From assembly GCA_008933825.1 (NCBI GenBank), contig WBUF01000015.1:1-44928 (forward strand): a DNA stretch of 44,928 nt, in the 5' to 3' direction. A program made the position numbers and the translations under genes. Shown here in pieces: positions 34,430-41,777 of the stretch. Each line of letters starts with the position of its first letter. The stretch's first letter is position 1. Source of the stretch: Rhodocyclaceae bacterium. GTDB lineage: Bacteria > Pseudomonadota > Gammaproteobacteria > Burkholderiales > Rhodocyclaceae. The notes below the pieces were generated by a model. It searched no databases, was not told the origin of the DNA, and saw only the letters and a list, made by a program, of their open reading frames with translations.

Positions 34430-36241
34430 ATGGAATTCATCGTCCAGTACTTCACGCCGCTGCTCTTCTGCGGCCTGCTGCTGTTCCTGCTGACCGGCTT
34501 CCCGGTGGCTTTCTCGCTGGCTGCCACGGGCCTGTTCTTCGGCTTCCTCGGCATGGAAGCGGGGATGTTCCCGCCCAACCTGTTCCAGGCGCTGCCGCTG
34601 CGCATCTTCGGCATCATGCAGAACGACACGCTGCTGGCCATTCCCTTCTTCACCTTCATGGGCATCATCCTCGAGCGCAGCGGCATGGCCGAGGACCTGC
34701 TGGAAACCGTCGGCCAGGTGTTCGGCCCGGTGCGCGGCGGCCTCGCCCTGGCAGTGATCTTCGTCGGCGCCCTGCTGGCGGCGACCACCGGCGTGGTGGC
34801 GGCGGCGGTGATCTCGATGGGCCTGATCTCCCTGCCGATCATGCTGCGTTACAACTACAACCGCACCATCGCCACCGGGGTCATCACAGCCTCGGGCACG
34901 CTGGCCCAGGCCATCCCGCCCTCGCTGGTGCTGATCGTCATGGCCGACCAGCTCGGCCGCTCGGTGGGCGACATGTACGCCGGCGGCCTGGTGCCGGGCC
35001 TGCTGCTGGTCGGGCTCTACGCGACGTTCGTCATCCTCGTCGCCATCGTGCGGCCGTCCTGGGTGCCGGCCCTGCCGCCGGAGGCGCGCATCTACAAGGA
35101 AGCCAGCGGCGCCAGCGGCCACAAGTCGCTGCTGGTGCTGATGACCATTGCGGCGGCGGCCGGCGTCGCCTGGTCGCAGTTCCACGACGGCATCATCCAG
35201 TCGTGGACCGGGCGCGAGAACCCGGCGCCGGGCGACGAGATCGTCATCATGTCGATGACCGTCTCCTCCTTCACCGCGCTCGGCCTGGCCCTGCTCAACC
35301 ATTTCACCAGGCTGCACCTGCTGTCGAGGCTTTCCGAGCGGGTCACCTTCGTGCTGATCCCGCCGCTGATCCTGATCTTTCTGGTGCTGGGCACGATCTT
35401 CCTCGGCCTGGCCACGCCAACCGAGGGCGGCGCCATGGGCGCGCTCGGCGCCTTCATCATGGCCCTGGCCAAGCGCAAGCTGTCGTTGTCCCTGCTCAAG
35501 CAGGCGCTGGACAACACCGCCAAGCTGTCCTGCTTCGTGCTCTTCATCCTGATCGGCTCGACGGTGTTCTCCTTCACCTTCAACGCCGCCGACGGCCAGA
35601 AGTGGGTGGAACACCTGTTCGACAAGCTGCCCGGCGGGGCGCTCGGTTTCCTCATCGTGGTGAACCTGCTGGTCTTCGTGCTCGGCATGTTCATCGACTT
35701 CTTCGAGATCGCCTTCATCGTCATCCCGCTGCTGGCGCCGGTGGCGGAGAAGGTGCTGCCCGGCATCCTGCCGCCGGGCTCGGACGCGCTGATCTGGTTC
35801 GGCGTCATCGTCGCCATGAACCTGCAAACTTCGTTCCTGACGCCGCCCTTCGGCTTCGCGCTGTTCTACCTGCGCAGCGTCGCCGCCAAGACGGACTACA
35901 CCGACCGCGTCACCCAGCAGCGCATCCCGGCGGTATCGACGATGCAGATCTACAAGGGCGCGATCGCCTTCATCGTCATCCAGGTCGTCATGGTGGTGGC
36001 GGTGATTGCCTGGCCGAACCTGGTGCTCGACAGCCTGGACAAGAACATCAAGGTGAATATCGAGAACATCCAGCTCGAGGCGGAGCCGGGCGGCTACGGC
36101 GAGGAGGAGAAGGCCGAGGGCGCGGAGCAGGCGCCCGAAGGGGAAGAAGCCGGCGGTGAAGCGCCGGGCCAGGACAAGGAAGACGATCCTGCCGCGGAAC
36201 TCCTCAAGGAAATGGCCGAGGACAGGAAGAAGGGGAAATAG
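34430..36241 (+). CDS. dctM: TRAP transporter large membrane subunit DctM
   Basis: Predicted 603-residue polytopic permease, much longer than the common 430-residue DctM. It belongs to the large type found with mannitol/chloroaromatic or alpha-keto-acid TRAP systems. Family signatures are LLFLLTGFPVAFSLAATGL near the start, GALLAATTGVVAAAVISMGLI, ITASGTLAQAIPPSLVLIVMA and LATPTEGGAMGALGAFI. The extra length lies partly in a middle insertion (about residues 205-300). The rest is an acidic, probably cytosolic tail (about 545-603) rich in Glu, Gly and Ala. Import is driven by a sodium or proton gradient, with substrate delivered by the periplasmic protein encoded opposite. Confidence 0.92.
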   Translation: MEFIVQYFTPLLFCGLLLFLLTGFPVAFSLAATGLFFGFLGMEAGMFPPNLFQALPLRIFGIMQNDTLLAIPFFTFMGIILERSGMAEDLLETVGQVFGPVRGGLALAVIFVGALLAATTGVVAAAVISMGLISLPIMLRYNYNRTIATGVITASGTLAQAIPPSLVLIVMADQLGRSVGDMYAGGLVPGLLLVGLYATFVILVAIVRPSWVPALPPEARIYKEASGASGHKSLLVLMTIAAAAGVAWSQFHDGIIQSWTGRENPAPGDEIVIMSMTVSSFTALGLALLNHFTRLHLLSRLSERVTFVLIPPLILIFLVLGTIFLGLATPTEGGAMGALGAFIMALAKRKLSLSLLKQALDNTAKLSCFVLFILIGSTVFSFTFNAADGQKWVEHLFDKLPGGALGFLIVVNLLVFVLGMFIDFFEIAFIVIPLLAPVAEKVLPGILPPGSDALIWFGVIVAMNLQTSFLTPPFGFALFYLRSVAAKTDYTDRVTQQRIPAVSTMQIYKGAIAFIVIQVVMVVAVIAWPNLVLDSLDKNIKVNIENIQLEAEPGGYGEEEKAEGAEQAPEGEEAGGEAPGQDKEDDPAAELLKEMAEDRKKGK

Positions 36242-36281
36242 CGCCGCGCCGGTTGCCGCCGTCCGGCCGCGCACGGCACAA

Positions 36282-36309
36282 AAAACCCCGCGAGCGATCG
36301 CGGGGTTTT
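36282..36309. terminator. Bidirectional rho-independent terminator between dctM and dctP
   Basis: A perfect 12-bp stem, AAAACCCCGCGA paired with TCGCGGGGTTTT, encloses a GCGA loop. The stem ends in T-runs on both strands, so it can terminate dctM on the plus strand and dctP on the minus strand. It lies 40 bp after the dctM stop and 22 bp before the dctP stop. Confidence 0.9.
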
Positions 36310-36331
36310 CGATTTCGCGCCCGGGCGCCGA

Positions 36332-37414
36332 TCAGAGCTTCTGGGACTGCATGTAGCTGTCAAAGCCCATTTCGGAGAAGCGGAACCACTGGTTCTGCTC
36401 GCGACGGAAGGCGCTGTAGTCCTCGTAGATCTTCTTCCAGTTGGCGTTCTTGGCGTTCAGCTCGCTGTAGAGTGCCATGGCCGCCTTGAAGGCCGCATCC
36501 ATGGCGTCCTTGGGCATGCGCTGGAGCTTGACGCCGCCGGCCACCAGCTCCTTCAGGGCCTTCGGGTTGCGGGCGTCGTACTTCGCCTGCATGTCGCAGT
36601 GCGCCGTGGCGGCCGCGCACTCGAGCATGGCCTTGTAATCGGGCGAGAGCGACTCCCAGGCCTTGGTATTGACGTAGAGCTCGAGTTCCGGGCCGCCTTC
36701 CCACCAGGCCGGATAGACATAGTTCTTCGCCACCTTGTAGAAGCCCAGCTTCTGGTCGTCGTACGGTCCGACCCACTCGGTGGCATCGATGGTGCCCTTT
36801 TCCAGCGCCTGGTAGATCTCGCCGCCCGGGATGTTCTGCGGCACGCCGCCGATGCGCTCGAGCACCTTGCCGCCGAAGCCGCCGATGCGCATCTTCAGGC
36901 CCTTCATGTCCTTCAGCGACTTGATCGGCTTGCGGAACCAGCCGCCCATCTGGGCGCCGGTGTTGCCCATCGGGAAGTTGACGATGTTGTAGTTACGGTA
37001 AAACTCGCGGAACAGCTTGAGACCGTTGCCCTCGTACATCCACGCCGTCATCTGGCGCGAGTTGAGGCCGAAGGGAATGGCGCAGTTGAGGGCAAAAGTT
37101 TCATCCTTGCCGAAGAAGTAGTACGGCGCGGTATGGGCGCATTCCACGGTGCCCTGCTGCACGCCGTCGACCACGCCGAAGGGGGGCATGATCTCGCCGC
37201 CGGCATGCACGGAAATCTCGAACTTGCCGCCGGACATCTCCTTCAGCTTCTTGGCGAAGACGTCGGCCGCGCCGAAGATGGTGTCGAGCGCCTTGGGAAA
37301 GCTGGAGGCCAGGCGCCAGCGGATGGCGGCGCCCTGGGCGTGGGCGGCGGGTGCGACGCCCGCGGCCAGGATGCCGGCAATGCCGGCGTGCTTGATGAAT
37401 TGACGACGTTCCAT
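36332..37414 (-). CDS. dctP: TRAP transporter substrate-binding protein (DctP/TakP-like)
   Basis: Predicted 360-residue periplasmic binding protein. The N-terminus MERRQFIKHAGIAGILAAGVAPAAHAQ carries a twin-arginine-type signal (ERRQFIK). The mature part has the DctP fold: WRLASSFPKALDTIFGAADVFAKKL, MKGLKMRIGGFGGKVLERIG and GALEKGTIDATEW-like residues near 205-220. The overall look is closest to TakP, which binds alpha-keto acids, but the ligand cannot be fixed by eye. AGGAGA lies seven bases before the ATG. It is transcribed towards dctQM rather than with them. Confidence 0.9.
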   Translation of the reverse strand: MERRQFIKHAGIAGILAAGVAPAAHAQGAAIRWRLASSFPKALDTIFGAADVFAKKLKEMSGGKFEISVHAGGEIMPPFGVVDGVQQGTVECAHTAPYYFFGKDETFALNCAIPFGLNSRQMTAWMYEGNGLKLFREFYRNYNIVNFPMGNTGAQMGGWFRKPIKSLKDMKGLKMRIGGFGGKVLERIGGVPQNIPGGEIYQALEKGTIDATEWVGPYDDQKLGFYKVAKNYVYPAWWEGGPELELYVNTKAWESLSPDYKAMLECAAATAHCDMQAKYDARNPKALKELVAGGVKLQRMPKDAMDAAFKAAMALYSELNAKNANWKKIYEDYSAFRREQNQWFRFSEMGFDSYMQSQKL

Positions 37415-37538
37415 GGATTAGTCTCCTGTAGATGTTCTTTTCTGTGCCGTTGTGCGGCGGAATGGTTCAACCCCCCTTGTGCAGGGATCGCCGGGAAATA
37501 CTACACCAAGGCAAGGCGGCAGATCACACCGCCTGAAG

Positions 37539-37553
37539 TGGGGAAAACCCTTA
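37539..37553 (-). promoter_or_regulatory. GGG-TTTT-CCC element upstream of dctP
   Basis: On the minus strand TAAGGGTTTTCCCCA has symmetric GGG/CCC arms about four T bases. It lies about 130 bp before the dctP ATG and matches the element before dctQ. A TAGTAT that could be a -10 lies about 50 bases downstream. The same stretch sits inside a larger inverted repeat (CGCCTGAA 37530-37537, TTCAGGCG 37562-37569) that covers the pmbA stop codon. Confidence 0.4.
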
Positions 37554-37562
37554 CGGCGGGGT

Positions 37563-38903
37563 TCAGGCGCCCGCCACGGTCATGCGGCCGACGAGGATCG
37601 AGCCGGTCTGCTTCGAACCGCGCACCAGCACGTCGTTGCCGACGGCGACGATGCCGCGCAGCATGTCCTTCAGGTTGCCGGCGATGGTGATTTCCTGCAC
37701 CGGATGGGTAATCTCGCCGTTCTCGATCCAGTAGCCGGAAGCACCGCGCGAATAGTCGCCGGTGACGTAGTTCACCCCTTGGCCGAGCAGCTCGGTGACC
37801 AGCAGGCCGCGACCCATCAGGGCGGCGAGGCCGACCAGGTCGCGCTTGCCCGGCCGCACGACGAGGTTATGGCTGCCGCCGGCGTTGCCGGTGTTGGGCA
37901 GCCCCAGCTTCCTCGCCGAATAGGTCGACAGGAAATAGCCCTTCAGCACGCCGGCCTCGACCACCTCGCGGTCCTGCGTGGCGACGCCGTCCTCGTCGAA
38001 GGGGCTGCTCGCCAGGCCGCGCGGCAGGTGCGGGCGCTCGCTGATGTGTACCTGCGGCGAAAAGACCGGGGTGCCGAGGCTGCCCACCAGGAAGGAGGAC
38101 TTGCGGTAGAGGCTGCCGCCCGAGGCGGCGTAGACAAAGTTGCCGATCAGGCCGGCGGCAAGCGGCGCCTCGAACAGCACCGGCACTTCGCAGGTGGCGA
38201 TCTTGCGCGCGCCGAGGCGCGACAGCGCGCGCCGGGCGGCGTATTCGCCGATGGCTTCCGGCTCGGCCAGGTCGGCGGCATCGCGATGGGTGCTGTACCA
38301 GTCGTCGCGCTGCATGGCGTCGCCTTCTCCGGCGATCACCGAGCAGGAGATGTAATGCCGCGAGGACGGGTAGCCGCCCATGAAGCCAAGGCTGTTTGCG
38401 GAAACGAAGTGCGACTGCTGGGCAGAGACGCTGGCACCCTCGGAGTTCTTCACCTGCGGGCTGACGGCGAAGGCCGCTGCCTCGCAGCGGCGGGCCAGGT
38501 CGATGGCCTCTTCCACAGGCAAATCCCAAGGGTGGTGGAGGTCGAGGTCCATGTCGCCGCGCGCCAGCAGCTCGGCCTCGGGCAGGCCGGCAGCCTCGTC
38601 GGGCGCGGTGAAGCGCGCAATGGACAGCGCCGCCTCGACCGTGGCATGCAGCGCCGCCCGGGAAAAATCCGAGGTCGAGGCATGGCCGCGCTGCCGTCCC
38701 AGATACACCGTGACGCCGACGCCCTTGTCCCGGTTATATTCGATGGTCTCGACTTCGCCCATGCGCACCGTCACCGACTGGCCGAAGCCCTCGGAGACAT
38801 CGGCTTCGCAGGCATCGGCACCGCGCGACCTGGCGTGATCGAGTATGTCCTGCGCCATGGCGCGCAAGGTGTCCTGCGGAAAGCTGAAGCCCTGGGAAGA
38901 CAT
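37563..38903 (-). CDS. pmbA: Metalloprotease PmbA/TldE
   Basis: Predicted 446-residue TldD/TldE-family protein. The start MSSQGFSFPQD at 38903 is preferred over an in-frame codon at 38978 that would extend into the divergent darP gene. Family segments are ADVSEGFGQSVTVRMGEVETIEY, GVGVTVYLGRQRGHASTSD, GLPNTGNAGGSHNLVV and NYVTGDYSRGASGYWIENGEI. With TldD it degrades unfolded peptides and matures modified peptides such as microcin B17 in Escherichia coli. TldE itself lacks the HExxxH zinc motif of TldD, as here. No tldD is in the window. Confidence 0.94.
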   Translation of the reverse strand: MSSQGFSFPQDTLRAMAQDILDHARSRGADACEADVSEGFGQSVTVRMGEVETIEYNRDKGVGVTVYLGRQRGHASTSDFSRAALHATVEAALSIARFTAPDEAAGLPEAELLARGDMDLDLHHPWDLPVEEAIDLARRCEAAAFAVSPQVKNSEGASVSAQQSHFVSANSLGFMGGYPSSRHYISCSVIAGEGDAMQRDDWYSTHRDAADLAEPEAIGEYAARRALSRLGARKIATCEVPVLFEAPLAAGLIGNFVYAASGGSLYRKSSFLVGSLGTPVFSPQVHISERPHLPRGLASSPFDEDGVATQDREVVEAGVLKGYFLSTYSARKLGLPNTGNAGGSHNLVVRPGKRDLVGLAALMGRGLLVTELLGQGVNYVTGDYSRGASGYWIENGEITHPVQEITIAGNLKDMLRGIVAVGNDVLVRGSKQTGSILVGRMTVAGA

Positions 38904-38941
38904 CGCGGGAGAGGAGAAGGCAAAGATATAATCATACCAAG

Positions 38942-39457
38942 ATGAAGAACCTTGAAGACTTGGAACTCGAACACGCACCCGAACGGCCCAGCAAGTCGCA
39001 GAAAAAGCGCGACATGCATGCCCTGCAGGAGATGGGGGCGGAGCTGGTGGCGCTCCCGACGGAACGGCTGGCCCGCATCGACATGCCCGACGACTTGCGC
39101 GAAGCGTTGCGGGAAGCGCAACGCCTCACCAAGCACGAAGCGCGCCGCCGCCAGATGCAGTACATCGGCCGGCTGATGCGCGACGTCGACCCGGCGCCGC
39201 TGCGCGAGGCGCTGGATGCCGTCAAGGGCGCCTCCGCCATCGAGACCGCCCGCCAGCACCGACTGGAGCGGCTGCGCGAGCGGCTGCTGGAGGACGAGTC
39301 CGTGCTCACCGAGATCGGCACCGCCCGTCCCGGCGCCGACCTGACCCGCCTCAGGCAGCTGCGTCGCGGCGCCCTGCACGAGCGCGAGGCGGGCAGGCCG
39401 CCGAGGCATTTCCGGGAACTGTTTCGCCTGCTGCGGGAGATCGACGATGAAGGATGA
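38942..39457 (+). CDS. darP: Ribosome-associated protein DarP (YjgA family)
   Basis: Predicted 171-residue, highly charged alpha-helical protein that associates with the 50S ribosomal subunit in Escherichia coli. Family features are RPSKSQKKRDMHALQEMGAELVALP and the TKHEARRRQMQYIGRLMRDVD segment. The C-terminus has RPGADLTRLRQLRRGALHE and FRELFRLLREI. A perfect TATAAT (38927-38932) ends nine bases before the ATG, so the transcript may be leaderless; no ribosome-binding site is seen there. It is divergent from pmbA, as in many Proteobacteria, and overlaps mogA by 11 bp. Confidence 0.93.
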   Translation: MKNLEDLELEHAPERPSKSQKKRDMHALQEMGAELVALPTERLARIDMPDDLREALREAQRLTKHEARRRQMQYIGRLMRDVDPAPLREALDAVKGASAIETARQHRLERLRERLLEDESVLTEIGTARPGADLTRLRQLRRGALHEREAGRPPRHFRELFRLLREIDDEG

Positions 39458-39995
39458 GCTGCTGATCGGCCTGGTGTCGATCTCCGACCGCGCTTCCGGC
39501 GGCGTCTACGAGGATCAGGGCATTCCCGCCCTGCGCGAGTGGTTCGGCGCGGCGCTGGCTTCGCCCTGGCGCATGGCGCACCGGCTGATCCCCGACGAGC
39601 AGGCGGTGATCGAGCGAACGCTGATCGAGCTCGCCGACACGGCCGGCTGCCATCTCGTCATGACCACCGGCGGCACCGGACCGGCGCCGCGCGACGTGAC
39701 GCCGGAAGCCACGCTCGCGGTGGCGCACAAGGTGCTGCCCGGCTTCGGCGAACAGATGCGCCAGGTGAGTTTGAAGTACGTGCCCACCGCCATCCTCTCG
39801 CGTCAGGTCGGCGTGGTGCGGGGCAGGACGCTGATCCTCAACCTGCCCGGCCAGCCCAAGGCGATCAAGGAGACGCTCGACGGCGTCTTCGCCGCCGTGC
39901 CCTACTGCATCGACCTCATCGGCGGGCCGTACGTCGAAACGAACGAGGCGGCGATCAAGGCCTTCCGGCCGAAGTCGGCGCAAAGGCCGAGGTAA
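39447..39995 (+). CDS. mogA: Molybdopterin adenylyltransferase MogA
   Basis: Predicted 182-residue enzyme that adenylates molybdopterin before molybdenum insertion. The N-terminus IGLVSISDRASGGVYEDQGIPAL is diagnostic. The MoCF signature HLVMTTGGTGPAPRDVTPEAT lies near residues 68-88. LPGFGEQMRQVSLKYVPTAILSRQ and LILNLPGQPKAIKETL are also present. Length fits the family. It begins within the end of darP and converges on the DUF3330-like gene with one base between stops. Confidence 0.94.
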   Translation: MKDELLIGLVSISDRASGGVYEDQGIPALREWFGAALASPWRMAHRLIPDEQAVIERTLIELADTAGCHLVMTTGGTGPAPRDVTPEATLAVAHKVLPGFGEQMRQVSLKYVPTAILSRQVGVVRGRTLILNLPGQPKAIKETLDGVFAAVPYCIDLIGGPYVETNEAAIKAFRPKSAQRPR

Positions 39996-39996
39996 G

Positions 39997-40182
39997 CTAC
40001 TCCGGCTTCTCCGCCGCTTCCCGCTGCAGGCGCAGGAAGGCCTGGTAGCAGTCGATGCCGCAGAAGTGGCCGACGTACTCGCTGCCTTCCGGCGTGAAGG
40101 CGGCGGATGCCGGGATTTCCTTCAGGCACATCTCGCATTCGAGCGGCAGCGGCGCAGTGGCGTTCGGGTTCGCTTGAGTCAT
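39997..40182 (-). CDS. Small Cys-rich DUF3330-like protein
   Basis: Predicted 61-residue protein with a zinc-finger-like arrangement: CEMC at the N-terminal end and HFCGIDC toward the C-terminus. The spacing ([27 protein letters not shown]) matches DUF3330/MYM-type treble-clef proteins of unknown function. The ATG at 40182 is preceded by AAGGAGGTG, a full match to the anti-Shine-Dalgarno sequence, eight bases away; a GTG at 40191 overlaps that site and is rejected. Metal binding is inferred from the cysteines only. Confidence 0.78.
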   Translation of the reverse strand: MTQANPNATAPLPLECEMCLKEIPASAAFTPEGSEYVGHFCGIDCYQAFLRLQREAAEKPE

Positions 40183-40233
40183 GGCAGACACCTCCTTCCT
40201 CCTTCAGCATAGACCGGGCAAACCGCGGCGCGT

Positions 40234-41727
40234 TCAGCCGGGCGGCGCGACGCGGTAGAGGCCAAGGTCGAAATCGACGCCCGATTCCAGTTGCTCGACA
40301 GGGTCGAGGCGGGCCGAGCGTCCCTGCCAGGCAAACACCAGCGGGATGGCCGGCTCGAAGGCGGCGCCCGGCAGGATCACCCGCACCGTGTCGCCGCTGC
40401 GCAGGGTATCGAGCAGGATGGCGTTGCAATCCATGCCGCCCAGATCGCCGGCGATCGCCTGCGGTGATTTCGACAGCGTCTCGACGCCGACCGCGCCCTG
40501 CACGGGGGTCTCCCGGCTGAAGCGGCGTATCACGCCGACCAGCCAGTTGCGCCCCCCTTCCGGCTGCATGCCGACCAGCGCGCCGATGCGCACCCAATCG
40601 GACGCCGTCAGCGGCACCTGCGCGCCCATGCCGCCGAGGCTGACGTCGTCGACGACCCAGGCTTCGCTCTCCTCGCCGCCTTTTTCCGCCAGGCGCGCAT
40701 GGACGCCGGCCAGGCCGTTGATCACCGTCAGCCGAGACTTGACGCGATGGCGATCGTGCGAGCGCATCGGCGGCTTCGGCGCCCAGTACGTCGCCAGGTG
40801 CTTGATCACCGGCAGCACGATGCGCGCCGAATACTGCGCGCCGAGATTGACTTGCGCAGGCACCTCGCCGCCCTCCGCCAGCCGCTGCAGGGCTTCCAGC
40901 CGGGCCAGTGCCGCACCGGTGCTGAAGAAACGCAGGCTGGGCGCGATCTGCGGCTGGACGGCCAGGCGCCTTGGCGGCGCCGGCTTGTCGGCATCCACCC
41001 AATACACGTTGTCCGGGCGAGCCTCGGCAGTGAACACGAAATGCGGCAGGAAGTGGGCGATGAGGCGCTCGGCGATCTCGATTTCCAGCGGCAGCAGGCT
41101 GTCCATGCTGGAAGCCTGGAATACCAGCGCCTTGAGATACTCCGACTCCACTGTGCTCTCGCCGGCTGCATTCGCGTAAGGCATCAGCGCCTGGCGGGCA
41201 AACTTGCCCTGCTCGGCAAGAAGATAGGCCTGGCCCATGCGCTGCCAGAGCTCGGCGTTGATCGGGCCATAGCGGAACTGGTCCCACTCCAGCTTGGCCG
41301 AGCTGGCCCGCAGCATGCGCACGACGAGCAGCGGCAGATCGGCCCTGATCGCCTCGCCGCCCTTCTCCTGGCTGCGGTAGCGGGTCAGGCAGGCGTGGTA
41401 GGCCTGGGCAAGCTGTGCCCAGAAATCGTGGTTGGCCTGCCACAGCCTGAATTCCTGCTGGCGGCCGAGGCGCGGGGAGTTCAGGTACTCGCGGCCCAGC
41501 TTGCGCGCATGGGCCTGGGCCGCCTCGTCGAGCTGGAACACCAGCGCCAGGCGTTCGGGCTGCTTGAGAAGCTCGTCGGCGGCAACCGACTCCAGCCAGC
41601 CGGCCACCTCGTCGAGGGCCGCCACGGCGTCTCGCCCCGACAACTCCTCGAAGACGCGCCGGGCCTCCCTGGCGTCGGCCAGCGGATGGTCGGATTTGGC
41701 GGAGAACAGGCCAAGCATGTCGCGCAT
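40234..41727 (-). CDS. PilZ-motif protein, unknown function
   Basis: Predicted 497-residue soluble protein. The first 330 residues are largely helical and match nothing I can name (MRDMLGLFSAKSDHPLADA at the start). The C-terminal part contains RVKSR followed 25 residues later by DDVSLGG, which fits the RxxxR and (D/N)xSxxG motifs of the PilZ domain that binds cyclic di-GMP. A beta-rich stretch follows (WVRIGALVGMQPEGG, LVGVIRRFSRE). ATG at 41727 is chosen because upstream codons approach pepA; ATG at 41718 is possible. It lies about 50 bp after the pepA stop and may be co-transcribed. Confidence 0.75.
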   Translation of the reverse strand: MRDMLGLFSAKSDHPLADAREARRVFEELSGRDAVAALDEVAGWLESVAADELLKQPERLALVFQLDEAAQAHARKLGREYLNSPRLGRQQEFRLWQANHDFWAQLAQAYHACLTRYRSQEKGGEAIRADLPLLVVRMLRASSAKLEWDQFRYGPINAELWQRMGQAYLLAEQGKFARQALMPYANAAGESTVESEYLKALVFQASSMDSLLPLEIEIAERLIAHFLPHFVFTAEARPDNVYWVDADKPAPPRRLAVQPQIAPSLRFFSTGAALARLEALQRLAEGGEVPAQVNLGAQYSARIVLPVIKHLATYWAPKPPMRSHDRHRVKSRLTVINGLAGVHARLAEKGGEESEAWVVDDVSLGGMGAQVPLTASDWVRIGALVGMQPEGGRNWLVGVIRRFSRETPVQGAVGVETLSKSPQAIAGDLGGMDCNAILLDTLRSGDTVRVILPGAAFEPAIPLVFAWQGRSARLDPVEQLESGVDFDLGLYRVAPPG

Positions 41728-41777
41728 CCCATCGAATGACTTCGGCAAGTCCGTGCCGGATGCACGGCCTTCCCGCT

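Noticed and set aside
33740..36274. An 844-codon open frame opposite dctQ-dctM
   Set aside because: Extreme Asp/Glu/Gln/Arg content arises from reversing transmembrane codons; no motif or plausible start.
40183..40191. GTG at 40191 as the start of the DUF3330-like gene
   Set aside because: It overlaps the AAGGAGGTG ribosome-binding site that clearly serves the ATG at 40182.
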